Of a stretch of DNA of 64,000 nt, positions 1-11,619 are shown piece after piece (position 1 is the first letter of the stretch; every line of letters begins with the position of its first letter). The position numbers and the translations under genes are program-made. The notes under the pieces are model-generated. The model ran no database searches, was not told the DNA's origin, and saw only the letters and a program-made list of their open reading frames with translations. Source of the stretch: Sipunculus nudus (Eukaryota; Annelida; Sipuncula; Golfingiida; Sipunculidae); the NCBI GenBank assembly GCA_026874595.1, contig CM049308.1, positions 33,720,027 through 33,784,026 of the forward strand, given 5' to 3'.

Positions 1-3000
1 AAATCCTGTTTTTATCGCCGCGGCATTAAAACAAACTCAAAATAGAAAATCTCGAATTTTTTTCTGAACTCGGGATTCGGCCTTAAATGGATGGTTTATC
101 TGAATGAACTGTTTGAAAAACACTCTCACAGACACGGCGCGCCTTTGGGCGATAATAGAAAATCAAGCACACCACAGGGGAAATATTCTTCGTTATGAAA
201 GAATTATTGTTTAAATTGTAGAGTCTAAATGTTCATATAAAATAGAATAATTATTTGCATACAAATTGACACTTTAAAATGTAAACATTGAACAATAACA
301 ACACTGATTATGAGATTAAAATGAATGAGATTATTCATAGTGGGTCTGGTGGTAACGTCTCTTGGACAAAGTCGGTATTACCGTTCAACCGTTCATAACT
401 TTGACGGAGCAGGATTGCCTCGGATTCAATGTTGTTAACTTCTGGTTAATCATTTTTTTTATAAAATCACGGATATAATGAATGCATTAAATGCGTTTGA
501 GGATATGAATGGTGGAACGTGTCACCACGGCCGATGGAATTCGGTGAATATATACAGATTTTATAGGCCTCATATGCCGTGCCGTATTCTTGTTTGCAAC
601 TTATATTCCATTATATTTTGGGGAAAAATATTCTGCTGGTCCATTTAAAGTCAATGTATGTTTTATTTCTTAAAGTAATATTTTTTTATGAAAATTTCAT
701 TTTCTTGAATTACTCGGAAGATTCGAATAATTTTCATAGCGGTTACCTCGGTATTATCATTGTCACATCGTACGTTGACACATCGCTCTATGTCACAACC
801 TGCTGGTGCGTTTGACAATATCGCCGGTCAACTAAACTAAATATCAAATAACTGAAGTTACTTGGTCGAGATACGCACGTATAAGAAACATCACGCGTGA
901 AAACGAGTGATTTTAAAAGTGAAATTAAAGTGGCTGGTCGAGGTTAGCAAGTTTTTTACTGAAGAAAATTTCCCTGAGACTGTCATCTTGTCAAGGCAGC
1001 GTTCGCGTAAAGCACGCTGGGATGGAATAGGTGGCTGTTCTGTTTACCACCCACCTCGTACAACCGATCAAAATATTCTTAGCAGAACACCGGGGCGTTT
1101 CAGCACATGGCGGCACTCAAAACTGATTTAATAACGATCATCAAAAAATATTCGACGCATGCAGATGTCAGCTTTTTATTCATTTTACATTCTAAACGAT
1201 TAAACGTTGCTAAAAATGCCGCAAATGAGTTTAAAGTAAGCATTTATTACAATCTTGCTTGACCGTACCCAACCATGGGGCCTGTTACAGCAGGGGTGTT
1301 TTAAAAGTATTATTTGCCGACCATTGCAAAGATTTTTTTATAACAAGTTATATATCGCACTCAAGATATACATGTCAAGGTTCTACATTTAATTTTATAT
1401 TCACTCCACGAGCCTTGATTAAGTTAGTGCAGAAAATCTGACAGTCTTAACCAGCATGTCGCCCCCTGAACGCTACTGCATGACCGTGCCTAATAGTGGA
1501 TAGTATATCGGCTTTTTTGCTTCAATAAATGTAGTGTTCATACAATGGTCTTTGAGAATTGCACGTACATGCAAAGAAGCGTTTTAACGCATAAAAAAGC
1601 GTTTTGTGCATCCACAAAATACAAACGAAACGATCCTTTGGGGAACATTTCCTTTTCTGATAAATGCTGCTCGTCCATGTCGTTTGTGACATACAGATAT
1701 TTTGTCTCTATCTCGAGCGTTAAATATATTAGAAACACGTAACCTTGCAACATATTTTACCTCTGTAATTAATACTTTTTTCCAGTCTTCATAAAGGCAG
1801 CCATGTCGTGATTTATTTTGCTATGTGCAGCTGATTTTCGCCACCCAGAGGCCTGAGAAAGAGTCGGGGTGCGGCCTTTAAGGGTGGGGGGGGGGGGGTA
1901 TTTGGACCTATAGTTGGAGCTTCTTTGAGAGACCTTTCAAGGTCGGGGTGTGGCTCTTAATAGACTTAACAAAAGTAGCGATTCTATGATATAATGCTAC
2001 ATTATTTTGTGGTCCTAACTAATACCTAAAACAAAATTTAAATTCATATGAAGATCATAGTTTAACCAGCTCAAATAAAAATTAAACACTTAAACAGTAA
2101 CGGGAGTAACCATTAGGGCTATCTAAATCGGAACATGTTGAAAATTGGACCTTTATACCCTGTATAACGCATGACGATTTGGTTCTGGTCATGGTACACG
2201 GTACGTTCATTAGCCTTTTATGAGACCATCCCATTAACCATAATAAACGCTTATCATACGGAATATTTACGTTTTAAATCTTGTACACAGTTATATGATT
2301 GTCTAATCTAACGTAATCAGTCATAAATGAGAAATATATAATTTGTAATGGAGTGTTAATGCATTTTGATTTGGGCACAGAAGACGTATTGCGGGAAAAT
2401 TGACCATCTGTCGGACCATATGTTTTAGTTACCTTTCTGGTGTCTATAGTTAGAGTACTGTCCATTCTATTATACTCAATTGGAGAAGGTGTAAATACGC
2501 AAAAAATTAAGTATAATACGGCCGTTTTCTGTGGGCCCGGGTTTTCTGACGGCCCCAAATAAAGGCATTTTAACCCTTATTAGGAGTAATAAATTACCAC
2601 TAAAAATAAGAATTATCAGCTAAATTTTTATTTCATAGGGAAGGGATAGACCCAATATTTTTGATTAACTCACTTTCAAGATCGTTTAATTAGGCCCGGG
2701 TTTCTCACTCTGGGCCCGGGTTTCAGTGTGTCCCAATAGCAAGTGCACCGGTAACTGCGCGTCCGCGATGCGCAGTAGCAATCGTGGCACTTAGCTTAAA
2801 GAGTCGTAAGCGATATCGAATTTTCTGCTTTCTTATGTTCATATACACATAACCGTTCTTCTGCCTCCTCCTGACATATTCTCGATACCTCATATTCTGC
2901 AACTGATCTGCTCCGATTCTCACCTTGACAGTGTTAGGTCAAATTTTATACATCCCTCTTTTTGTTTTTGTACTTTACGGATTATTTTAAATGGAAAATT

Positions 3001-4640
3001 GTAGGGTTAAAATTATTATCAAGAAAAAGTAGAGAAATTTATTATTTTACACAGTACAGGTCCATGTGATATATGGGTCACATATACTCATAAGTAGTTT
3101 TTCCCGTTGGTTTATTCTTCGGGCATTGCCGAGAAAAACGAAAAAACCGGGCATATGTTCCCGGTTTGAACCACAAGGAATCTTTATGGCGGTATATTCC
3201 ATTATGTAACATACTTAGGAATATGAAATAATTAATTGAATAAATGAACCTAAAATGTGCATCGCATCATAAATAGTTCGCGTCCTCTAAATTAGAGTCC
3301 TTTCAGTAAAACCTTTCCTATCCTTTTCAGTAGCGATACATAAACACTTCTTCTCACTGGATTTTCTTTTTTAGAGAACGTCCTTTACTTGATGCATAGG
3401 CAATTATACATCATTCATTCTTATAACATACCAACAGTGAGGCATACAAAATCATATTTATAACTGGGGAAGCGGAAAGTTGACTAACCTATAAGGTGTC
3501 TTTAAAATCTATATATAGTCAAGTCAAAGTATTCATGCTTACTGCCTCTTGTCTAACTTCATGCTATTTCTATCGACAACATTTCCTTCCAGTGGCATTT
3601 GGGATAGATGTCACAAGGGAGGAGAGCTCTGTCATGACGGTAAATCACAACCTGTTTGAACCCGGCCCGGTTATTAAGGTAAGCGTGAAAGCTTTTATTT
3701 CCAAAAATCTACTAGTGCTGCACATTATAGAAGAATAAGGTGTTTCGATGGTCACCTGGAAAAAAAAGTGGTCCATGGGCCATGACGATCAGCTGAATTT
3801 TACATACAGGTGATGCATGTATTGATTATTAATGATATGATCCAGTGAATATATTTGTTGAGGAACCTTGATTAATGGATCAAACGACCTCCAGAGAGCT
3901 CAAAATCAGACATTTTGTCCTTAGGCCTCAGAAGATAGAATGCAGCGACCTTATTCAAGGTTTTCCGAAAATGTCCAACTGCTACAGTACGTCAATCCAA
4001 CTTATCTGGTGCTAATTGATCACAAAAAACTAAGTATTTGTCATAGTGGCCTTTTTAAGAGTATCTAAGAAGATTTTGCACGGCCCTCCCTGGATCTTCG
4101 TTTAATGAAATTTCTAGGTCCAACTGCTATCATTTATGCCCGTCTGACTAACAGGGTACTAAAATCATGTTCTGTCACATAGCTCACAGAAAAAAAGTCA
4201 CAGAGACCTTATTTTGGTTGTCCAAGGAGACAATACAATCACTTTTCTGGGTCCAACACTTAAAATTATGGCCATGTCTAGTCGCGTAAACCGTCATCTA
4301 GCTCGTCTGGCCAACAGTGGACATTTGTTTAAGCTAAAGTAATATTGAGGTTCAGTGACCTATTCATTTTTATCATAAATCGTCAATTTTCTAACATCAA
4401 TTTGCGAAGTAATTTTACCCCGATATAACACAGGAGCTTTTTGTACTTTTTTAATATCGATATGATAGAAACCTCATTTTGCTTACAGATTCGATGAGTC
4501 CTGCCAGAAATGGATCTTCAACACAAAGGAAAGACCTGCTAAACATCTGACATGTTTTTAATGTGCTGACACGAGTCTCTAAAGTTTCCTGGAAAAATCT
4601 GTCGCAACGCGAAATTTAACTTGTAAGAAGCAAAGTTACA
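1..4640. other. Non-coding region upstream of the TLR gene
   Basis: No open frame here looks like protein: the few ORFs are under 100 codons, low complexity and unsupported by motifs. Visible items are a run of 13 G at 1886-1898 and three copies of GGGCCCGGGTTT or a near match (about 2533, 2692 and 2712). A splice-acceptor-like sequence (GTTACAG) lies at about 4640, just before the TLR start, so a non-coding 5' exon for the TLR could lie in this stretch. I see no clear promoter. Confidence 0.5.
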
Positions 4641-4663
4641 GAAATAAATAACTTACACTGAAA

Positions 4664-7108
4664 ATGGCATTCAGCGTGTACCACGCTTTATTTCTCATAG
4701 CTATTGAATATATATTATGCGAAAACCCAATGTCCGACTTCAAACAAGGCATCACAAATGAAAGATGGAAAGTGCAGCCTGATACAATCACTTATATGAG
4801 AAAAAACAAGTCGTCATCAAAGCACGATACCACAATAAACGCCCCTTTCCGCTGTCCCTTAAAACCAATGCCTAAAAACCGAATCAGTAATGAAACTCTT
4901 TACTTTGCCGACTGCTCTGATTTGAATCTACGTCATATTCCTGATTGTCCGGACGTGTTGCAAAATGTTATAATTGGCCTGGATCTGTCAAATAATAACT
5001 TAGCAACTTTACCAAGACAATCATTTATGAAGTATCCTAACTTAGTCAAGCTACTTTTAACAGATAACAGTATCATCAACGTGCGGGCCGGTGCGTTTGA
5101 TGGTCTCACTAAATTAAAGCAATTAAGCCTTTCACTCTTATCTGTGAAGAAAATAGATCAAACTACTTTTGTTCCATTGAAAGGTCTCCTCAGTTTAGAG
5201 ATAACAGGACTTCCAAAAGGTTTCACCAGTGAATCCCTCAGCGGATCGCTGTGTAACGTGTCTTCCACGTTGGAACATTTGACACTGAATGGACCCTCTC
5301 TTTACTCTGGACAAAGAGCAGGCTGGATCCTAGACGAACGATTCGCCTCCTGTTTATCTCACACAAGAATTAAACATTTAGACCTATCTAATGACAGGAT
5401 AATTGAAATTAAACCAGGGGCTTTACCTTTTCCTGCTTTAGAAGTTGTCAGACTAAGAAACAATCGTTTGCTGGGCACCCGAGATGAGTTCGCGCAGGGA
5501 GGGCTATTGTTACAAAATTTATCATATATAGACATCGGCTGTCAAATAGGTTACCTAGAATGTTTTAATTGGATAAACGTTTCGGTCGACTCGTACACAT
5601 ACTTTAGACCGACGAACCAGATATTGAGACCTCACGAGGACATTACAAAGCCTCCTGTTCCCTCTAAGTTAGGCAACATTATCCCTGAGCACGCAGAACA
5701 AGGAAGACGGATTTACATAGATGCTCTGAGGAAGCTCAAAACAGTGTTGCTGGATCAGTCAAGTCATCTGATTTGGAAAGCTGATTTTAATAAGTATAAC
5801 GTTTGTCTTTATAACACACCTCTACAAACTGTTGATCTAGAAGGTGCTAAAACGATGAATATCAGTGGAACCGTCCCATGTTTGAGCAAACTCAAATATC
5901 TTAATTTACGTGGCATTGCGGCGCTCGACTTTGACAAAGGAGTTTTTTGGGAAGCGCCAGCCTTAGAAACAATTCTGCTCGGGGGTGCTTTTCCAACCAA
6001 ATATTTCATGAAAGAAGATTCTCAGCTCTTGTTCTCAAAATGTACGAACTTGGCCCTCCTGGATCTGTCCTACAATGCCTTCACATTTTTCCCAAATCTT
6101 TTATTACACGGGCTCAATAAACTTAGACGGTTAGATTTAGGTTTCAACAAGATCACAAAAGCGCATGTCGACCTTAGGCAGAAAACAAAACTGCGATATC
6201 TGGATCTGCGTTTTAATAAAATGTTAATAATAACAGCTAACATGTCTTTGGAGCTACAAGAATTGCATAGAACAAAACTCAACATGAACTCATCAAATGA
6301 CATAGAACTTGACCTCCGTGGAAATCCGTTAATATGTTCTTGCTGGAACATTAAGATTGTTTTAGTTCTAATGGAAAACGGTGTCAAATTCACTGGTTAC
6401 AAAGGAAATATAACCTCTTCCTCGGAAAGAGTGACGTGTTCAGTGGCGGATGGATCCACGTTGTCTCTAATAGAAGCAGTCTCCAAACTAAAAAGCCATT
6501 GTACATCGAGGTACACGCCACGACTTCCGTTCATCATCTATGCAACTTCACTGGTCATGTTGATCATCGCTTCTGTCATGATTCGGAATAAGTACAAATT
6601 ACATTTGCTCTGGTATATGTTCAAATACTACGTTGTGTCAAAGAGGAAACACGCCGACAAAGGAGGTTATGAATTTGATGCTTTTATCGTTCATAACAGC
6701 GAGGATGCATGGTGGGTTCTAAACCAACTCTTGCCTAACATGGGTAATCCATACCTTGACCATGAAGCTGAACATTGGGAACACGGACGAGATAGATATG
6801 AATTTTGCTTCGATCTGAAGGACTTTATACCGGGAGTATACATTACTGAAAATGTAATTAACTGTGTTTCCAGAAGCCGTCGTTGTATTCTATTTGTGAC
6901 CAAGAGATTCTTGAAAAGTAATTGGTGCCAGTTCGAGACAGTGTATGCTCATTCATATTTCGTTCAACAAGGCCGCTCAGGTTTAATCGCCGTGGTTCAC
7001 CCAAAAGTTGTACGACTCAGAGAGCGGGTACTATTGCCAATATACATGGAAGTATTGTTTGCCACTGTCACCTATATCGAATGGCCGACGAAGCAAGGTA
7101 TTATATAA
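4664..7108 (+). CDS. Toll-like receptor, TIR domain lacking box 3
   Basis: An 814-residue single-exon membrane receptor of the Toll-like family. TLRs sense microbial or endogenous ligands with an LRR ectodomain and signal through a cytoplasmic TIR domain to MyD88-type adaptors. Residues 1-20 are a signal peptide. About 100-550 are leucine-rich repeats (LDLSNNNL, LDLSYNAF, LDLGFNKI, LDLRFNKM). An LRR C-terminal cap follows with cysteines at 558, 560, 592 and 613 (NPLICSCW). The membrane helix is about 621-641 and the TIR domain 668-814, with box 1 EFDAFIVHNSED at 670 and box 2 KDFIPG at 719-724 (BB-loop proline 723). The start is supported by an in-frame TAA 15 nt upstream and the good context AAAATGG. 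The frame ends at YIEWPTKQGII, before the FW of box 3, and remains open for 37 codons past the TAA (RAKELFPF...). It may be a functional short form, an allele with a nonsense change, or a young pseudogene. The family assignment is secure; function is not. Confidence 0.95.
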   Translation: MAFSVYHALFLIAIEYILCENPMSDFKQGITNERWKVQPDTITYMRKNKSSSKHDTTINAPFRCPLKPMPKNRISNETLYFADCSDLNLRHIPDCPDVLQNVIIGLDLSNNNLATLPRQSFMKYPNLVKLLLTDNSIINVRAGAFDGLTKLKQLSLSLLSVKKIDQTTFVPLKGLLSLEITGLPKGFTSESLSGSLCNVSSTLEHLTLNGPSLYSGQRAGWILDERFASCLSHTRIKHLDLSNDRIIEIKPGALPFPALEVVRLRNNRLLGTRDEFAQGGLLLQNLSYIDIGCQIGYLECFNWINVSVDSYTYFRPTNQILRPHEDITKPPVPSKLGNIIPEHAEQGRRIYIDALRKLKTVLLDQSSHLIWKADFNKYNVCLYNTPLQTVDLEGAKTMNISGTVPCLSKLKYLNLRGIAALDFDKGVFWEAPALETILLGGAFPTKYFMKEDSQLLFSKCTNLALLDLSYNAFTFFPNLLLHGLNKLRRLDLGFNKITKAHVDLRQKTKLRYLDLRFNKMLIITANMSLELQELHRTKLNMNSSNDIELDLRGNPLICSCWNIKIVLVLMENGVKFTGYKGNITSSSERVTCSVADGSTLSLIEAVSKLKSHCTSRYTPRLPFIIYATSLVMLIIASVMIRNKYKLHLLWYMFKYYVVSKRKHADKGGYEFDAFIVHNSEDAWWVLNQLLPNMGNPYLDHEAEHWEHGRDRYEFCFDLKDFIPGVYITENVINCVSRSRRCILFVTKRFLKSNWCQFETVYAHSYFVQQGRSGLIAVVHPKVVRLRERVLLPIYMEVLFATVTYIEWPTKQGII

Positions 7109-7222
7109 AGAGCCAAAGAACTATTCCCTTTTAATACTGAACCCACAGAAATATATCCTGGTGTAAACTACATTATAAATGTCAAATTCTTTTGTTATAT
7201 AAAAGATAAATGTCGGCTGTGA
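7109..7222 (+). other. In-frame open extension beyond the TLR stop
   Basis: Directly after the TLR stop codon the same frame stays open for 37 codons to a TGA. It begins RAKELFPF, which sits where the residues following TIR box 3 (FW) are normally found. This suggests that the annotated stop cuts a once longer C-terminus. Chance open frame is possible in so short a stretch. Confidence 0.4.
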
Positions 7223-7756
7223 GATGATAAAATATCACGTGAAACCAAGCAGACAATCCTTTACTCAGAAAAAAGAAGCATTTCTGACTCATCGGGAAGT
7301 CCTCCGCAGACCACGGTCTGATTTCTCACGAATAAGTTCATTCATGATCAGTCTTGCGGCACTGTACGGGACAACGGACCAGCATTGCGTCAGTGATACC
7401 AATGCCATCACCTCCCTGTGAAAAAAGTACAGGTCACAGATGGTCTGTCTCTCTATATGTACGTTCAATTAATTATACCTATGCCTGCTCTGCATATGTA
7501 GATCCGCTCCCTTTAAATTATGTTCGTCGAGCTGGAGGGAAATAATATGAAAATATGAGGAACTCGGAAATGTCCAATACTCAGAAATGTCCGATATCTA
7601 AAATTGACAGAACTGTCTACGCTAATATCCAGATTTATTAATCAAAGTGGAATCTTGAGATCATGAAGACATTTTGTGGCAAGTGTTAATTCTGGACATG
7701 TAAACAAAGCCACCTGTCTTGATTTTTATGTTTATCGTGTGGTCACGTATTTATTT
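7223..7756. other. Non-coding sequence 3' of the TLR
   Basis: No coding signal, no clear AATAAA close behind the TLR stop and no recognised repeat. Short overlapping ORFs at 7224-7545 lack any motif. Confidence 0.4.
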
Positions 7757-8041
7757 AGTTTCACACTATTGCCGACTTTTAAAGCTGCTAATGAATGTTC
7801 TCGCCAAAGTGCCACCTGGACAAAAACCGTCAAGTACGAAATAGTCAAGTTTCTGATAACGGCATTTTTGCCACTCACTTGAACAGTTCTGGGCTTTTCT
7901 CCTGGAAAATGAATCTCATCAGTACACACAGTTATGATCGGTTTGTCAACCATTGTCATTCCACAGACTAAAACACATATTATAATATTTCCAATTGAAA
8001 ATAAATAATTATGGCACAGAAATATCAAATATATATTTTTT
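7757..8041. repeat. Dispersed repeat A, copy 1
   Basis: This segment matches 52590-52846 in the same orientation with many substitutions and small indels. Shared landmarks are GCTGCTAATGAAT / GCTGCTGATGAAT, AAAGTGCCACCT and AATGAATCTCAT. It is non-coding. Copy 2 is cut at its right end by an unrelated element that starts CGAACCTGTGAGC. Confidence 0.7.
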
Positions 8042-8664
8042 TGAATATTTGCCAATAAATATAAAATGAATAATCGTACGGATCCAGGTGCGTCACCTTT
8101 GCAAACTACATGAACAAAGCATCGGCACAAGATTGTAGCAGACTAAAATATGGGGGGGGGGATATACACATTTGAAAGGAGAGTTTTATAGGCTTATAAT
8201 TTTAACATTTTAAAGGAACTTTATTTAAAATTGGTAAAAATACGTTTCTGAGTCTTAACAAGCCTAAGATTTTTACGACATTAATAGATTATGACCCAGA
8301 AAGTTACGTTTTGAATGGTCTCTTGGATGGAGACTAGTTGGCCAACAATCCATTCAATCTGGTTCAAGGGTGAGACTGGTGGCTCGGTGGGTTGACAAGT
8401 TCCGCGGCTCTAAGGTTGACATGTTCCGGGACTTCCAGCTCGGATGTCTTACCTATTAGGCTTTTGGAGTTCAAGAGAATTCTTCCATGATGTGGAATCA
8501 TAAATTTTCTAATGATACAGCTTTTAGTTTCCTTTAGTTTATCAGTTATACCAAGATTGCTGCACACTGTATTGATGCATGCCGTCCTATAGGCGACAGA
8601 GAGTTCTAGTTTACCAGTTAGATTGTGCCTCTGCTTTTGACAACTAATTTTCAGCGGCTTCTGA
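8042..8664. other. Non-coding spacer
   Basis: Contains a run of 10 G at 8152-8161 and a 156-codon minus-strand frame (8364-8834) that overlaps repeat B and shows no recognisable domain, so it is not called a gene. Confidence 0.4.
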
Positions 8665-8840
8665 TAAGGGGTATTACCAGCCACCCCTAATATAGATTGT
8701 ATAGCCAGCACCTGGGAATGCAAAATAAATGTACGTGAAAACAAATGTACGAGTAAATTAAATTGTGAAAAGTAAAAGTCACCGAAAACCATAGAAATTT
8801 TCTTCATATCTTTGTCAAAAATAATCGTGGCCACTCAAAA
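8665..8840. repeat. Direct repeat B, copy 1
   Basis: About 176 bp running from TAAGGGG to GGCCACTCAAAA, nearly matched by 10111-10284 in the same orientation. Both contain CCAGCCACCCCTAATAT and AATAAATGTACGTGAAAACA. The pair brackets about 1.27 kb of non-coding DNA. Confidence 0.8.
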
Positions 8841-10110
8841 CGTAGCTCATCTGATTTACTACTCTGTGGCCTTTTCGCTTACTACAGATTCATCTATTTT
8901 GGTTGCCATGGATACATATTTTTGGGTCGAATTCATGAATTTCAGTATACGATTACCGGAGAAACGTGACTGAATGGGATAAGTGACAGTGAGCGTGATA
9001 GGTGTGTAAGAATGAACAATTTTTTAGTGGCCTGTATTTATTATCGCTTAAGATGAGCAGCCAGGTGCGCCTCTGTGGATGTTGGACAGTATGATATTTG
9101 ATGAGGGTGTGGATGTTGGACAGTATGATATTAGATGAGGGTGCAGTTTAGCCGTGACAACTCGACTCAGTAGGCAATCGGATAATTGGCTGGTGAGCCT
9201 ACTCGAGTCGTTATTCTAGTAATATCGAGTCTGGTCTTGCGTCAGGTCGCATTCATATTGTGGTAAACGGCCCATAATCTCAATATTATGCTAAGAATGA
9301 TGAACTCGCACAATATTTTACATGTGAGCTCACAACCCAAACTGAAACACCGTTTCCATGGACACGGGTGATTTCCTGTATCACCTGCAAGCTGCCTGCG
9401 TCCTGTAAACCATGCGAGCCAAGCTTGTGTTCATGTGGTCATAAATTCAGTGTGCTGGGTTAAAACGAAACTTTTCTAGCTCATGTTTGGTATTATTAGA
9501 AAGTACACAACAAATGCTAATGATTAGTCTGGTTTATGTTGATTGACGGTGTACCTGTAGGCCATGAAGCGGCGTCATAAATGACGAAAATACTTGCATC
9601 TACATAAGACCTTATAATGCGTTCCTCAGACTTGGATATAAAGACACTCTAGCGCCAGTAATCTGGTCGTAATGCCAGAGTGTCGATGTGACGCTAGGTG
9701 CAGTTGCAAATGTGTGTAAGAGTCAGAAGGGTCAGAGTGGACTTCTACGAATGAGAGGTCAGGAATGAGGAGTCGTTTGTTTGCGTCGTAAAAAGTGTTG
9801 GCGTTGTGAAAAAAAGGTGTTGGTGGATCAATTGAATGTGATTTGGCGAACGGTTTGAAATGAGGCGTTATACGTTTGGCGTGTTTGGTTTGTGTAGATT
9901 TAGTTGGATTGAGCAGCGGTTTGTGGATGATCGGTGTGAGAGTTGGTGGAAGGCAGTGAGCTGGATGTTGTTGGTAAGAAAGGCTGTAAGAGTCCCGAGT
10001 TTTTTTTTTGTATGCGGAGAGTGAAAGAGAGAAAAGGGAGTGGAGGTTTAGTTTGTTTGATGATTGTATGTTCAGTGATTGCGTGTGTTTAGGTAATGGT
10101 TATGTGTATG
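8841..10110. other. Non-coding DNA between direct repeats B
   Basis: No ORF with coding character. It contains a 34-bp tandem duplication at about 9074-9141 (unit begins TGTGGATGTTGGACAG) and a G/T-rich stretch at 9700-10110. It could be the body of a small non-autonomous element bounded by the flanking repeats, but the repeats do not start TG and end CA as LTRs usually do. Confidence 0.4.
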
Positions 10111-10284
10111 TAAGGGGTGTTACCAGCCACCCCTAATATATTTTGTAATGCCAGCATCTGGATATGCAAAATAAATGTACGTGAAAACAAATGTACGGGT
10201 AAATTGTCTTGTCAAAAGTAAAGGTCACCAAAAACCATGAAACGTTTTTCATATCTTTGTCAAAACAATCGTGGCCACTCAAAA
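10111..10284. repeat. Direct repeat B, copy 2
   Basis: Second copy of the 174-176 bp repeat at 8665-8840, same orientation and about 1.45 kb downstream. It differs by scattered substitutions and a few short indels. Confidence 0.8.
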
Positions 10285-11619
10285 TACTAGTATAAAGTAT
10301 CTTAATTTTTGGATTTTAATTATATACAAATTGCTTCAATTGTAATGTAGTTTATGCCTGTCACATGATTAATTATGATAGGGATTTAGTCGGGGTTAAA
10401 TTCTGAACATTAACAAATAATACAAATCGAATATCATCAATTCGTTATTTTGTTCCAAACACAAGTTTAGTGTTAGATAAAATATGACATCTGTCATTGC
10501 AAGTTCATCCACTGGATACAGCATAATTCTTTTTAAAAGATGGTACTGCAGTAGCCTTTTCATGACAAAATGTTTATTTTCTAAAGAGTGAAGGAAACTT
10601 AATATGAAAACCAGCTCCTAAGACACATTTGGCAAAGATCCTAGCAGTTTGGGACCATAAATAGGCATTTCCCAGCGATGTTTTGTGACAATTATAATAT
10701 AGATAATAAAAATACCTTAGGGTGCTAACCTCTTCTTTTTTCATGAACATTGTATACCTGTTTCATAATTAGCTGATCGTATCTGTTTTACAGCTACTAC
10801 AGAGATTGAAATTTTGTGCCAACAAAAGGATGGCACGACCTACACAGCAAAATTGGTGGTTGATTTACCAATCTGTATGTTACATTGTGCATTTGTTTCG
10901 TTTGCCTATCTTGCTATCATACAATATAAATATTAACGTAGAAGACAGTAAAGATTATATAGTCACATATTGTGTTTTGAATCTTGTTTGGCCTAAGTAA
11001 TTTGATAAGCAGATAAATGTTGGTAAATGATTTAACCTTTCTGCAATTAAGTGAGGAAACCAAAATTTTGGGGTATCCTTTCCTGAAAAAAAGTTACGCA
11101 TGTTAATGTTTGTTAAAGCACATTTTAGTTAACTACACAAGTTTGTAAGACTGTCATTAGCCTCATTTGACATTTCCTACTAAGGCATGTCACAATGATT
11201 TATGTCATGCAGTGAGTACAACCACTTCTGTATATCAAGAAAAAAGGTAGTGTACAACCACTTCTGTATAACAAGAAAAAAGGTATCTTCCTCCTTAAAA
11301 GATGGTTATATTAAAAAGTAAGCAGTGTCTGCAACATTAAGCAAAATTACCTTTGCATATGTATGTGAAATCGCAAGAGATGGAGAACTTTGATACAGTT
11401 CAGGGTGAAGGTTCGTATTTTTTCATTATATTGAGTATTTCCTTTATACAATGACCTGATAATTGCTTGGCATCAATCAGTCCCATTGTGTGAGGTCTTG
11501 GTCCTGCAGGAGAAGTCTTATATCGATGAGAAGTTTTGCCATGAGGCGCATAGCAGATGAAGTAAAATAGCAGTGCATGAGCCTGTTCCCAATGTTTTGC
11601 TGCAACCCAAAATTTCCTA
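10285..11619. other. Non-coding spacer
   Basis: AT-rich sequence without a recognisable gene. A short tandem duplication containing ACAACCACTTCTGTATA occurs at about 11217-11283. The left edge of the 335-bp repeat array begins near 11620. Confidence 0.4.

Noticed and set aside
5809-6903. Minus-strand ORFs inside the TLR gene
   Set aside because: They are antisense shadows of the TLR coding sequence, with no motif of their own.
8665-10284. LTR retrotransposon
   Set aside because: The flanking direct repeats do not start TG or end CA, and no gag or pol sequence lies between them.
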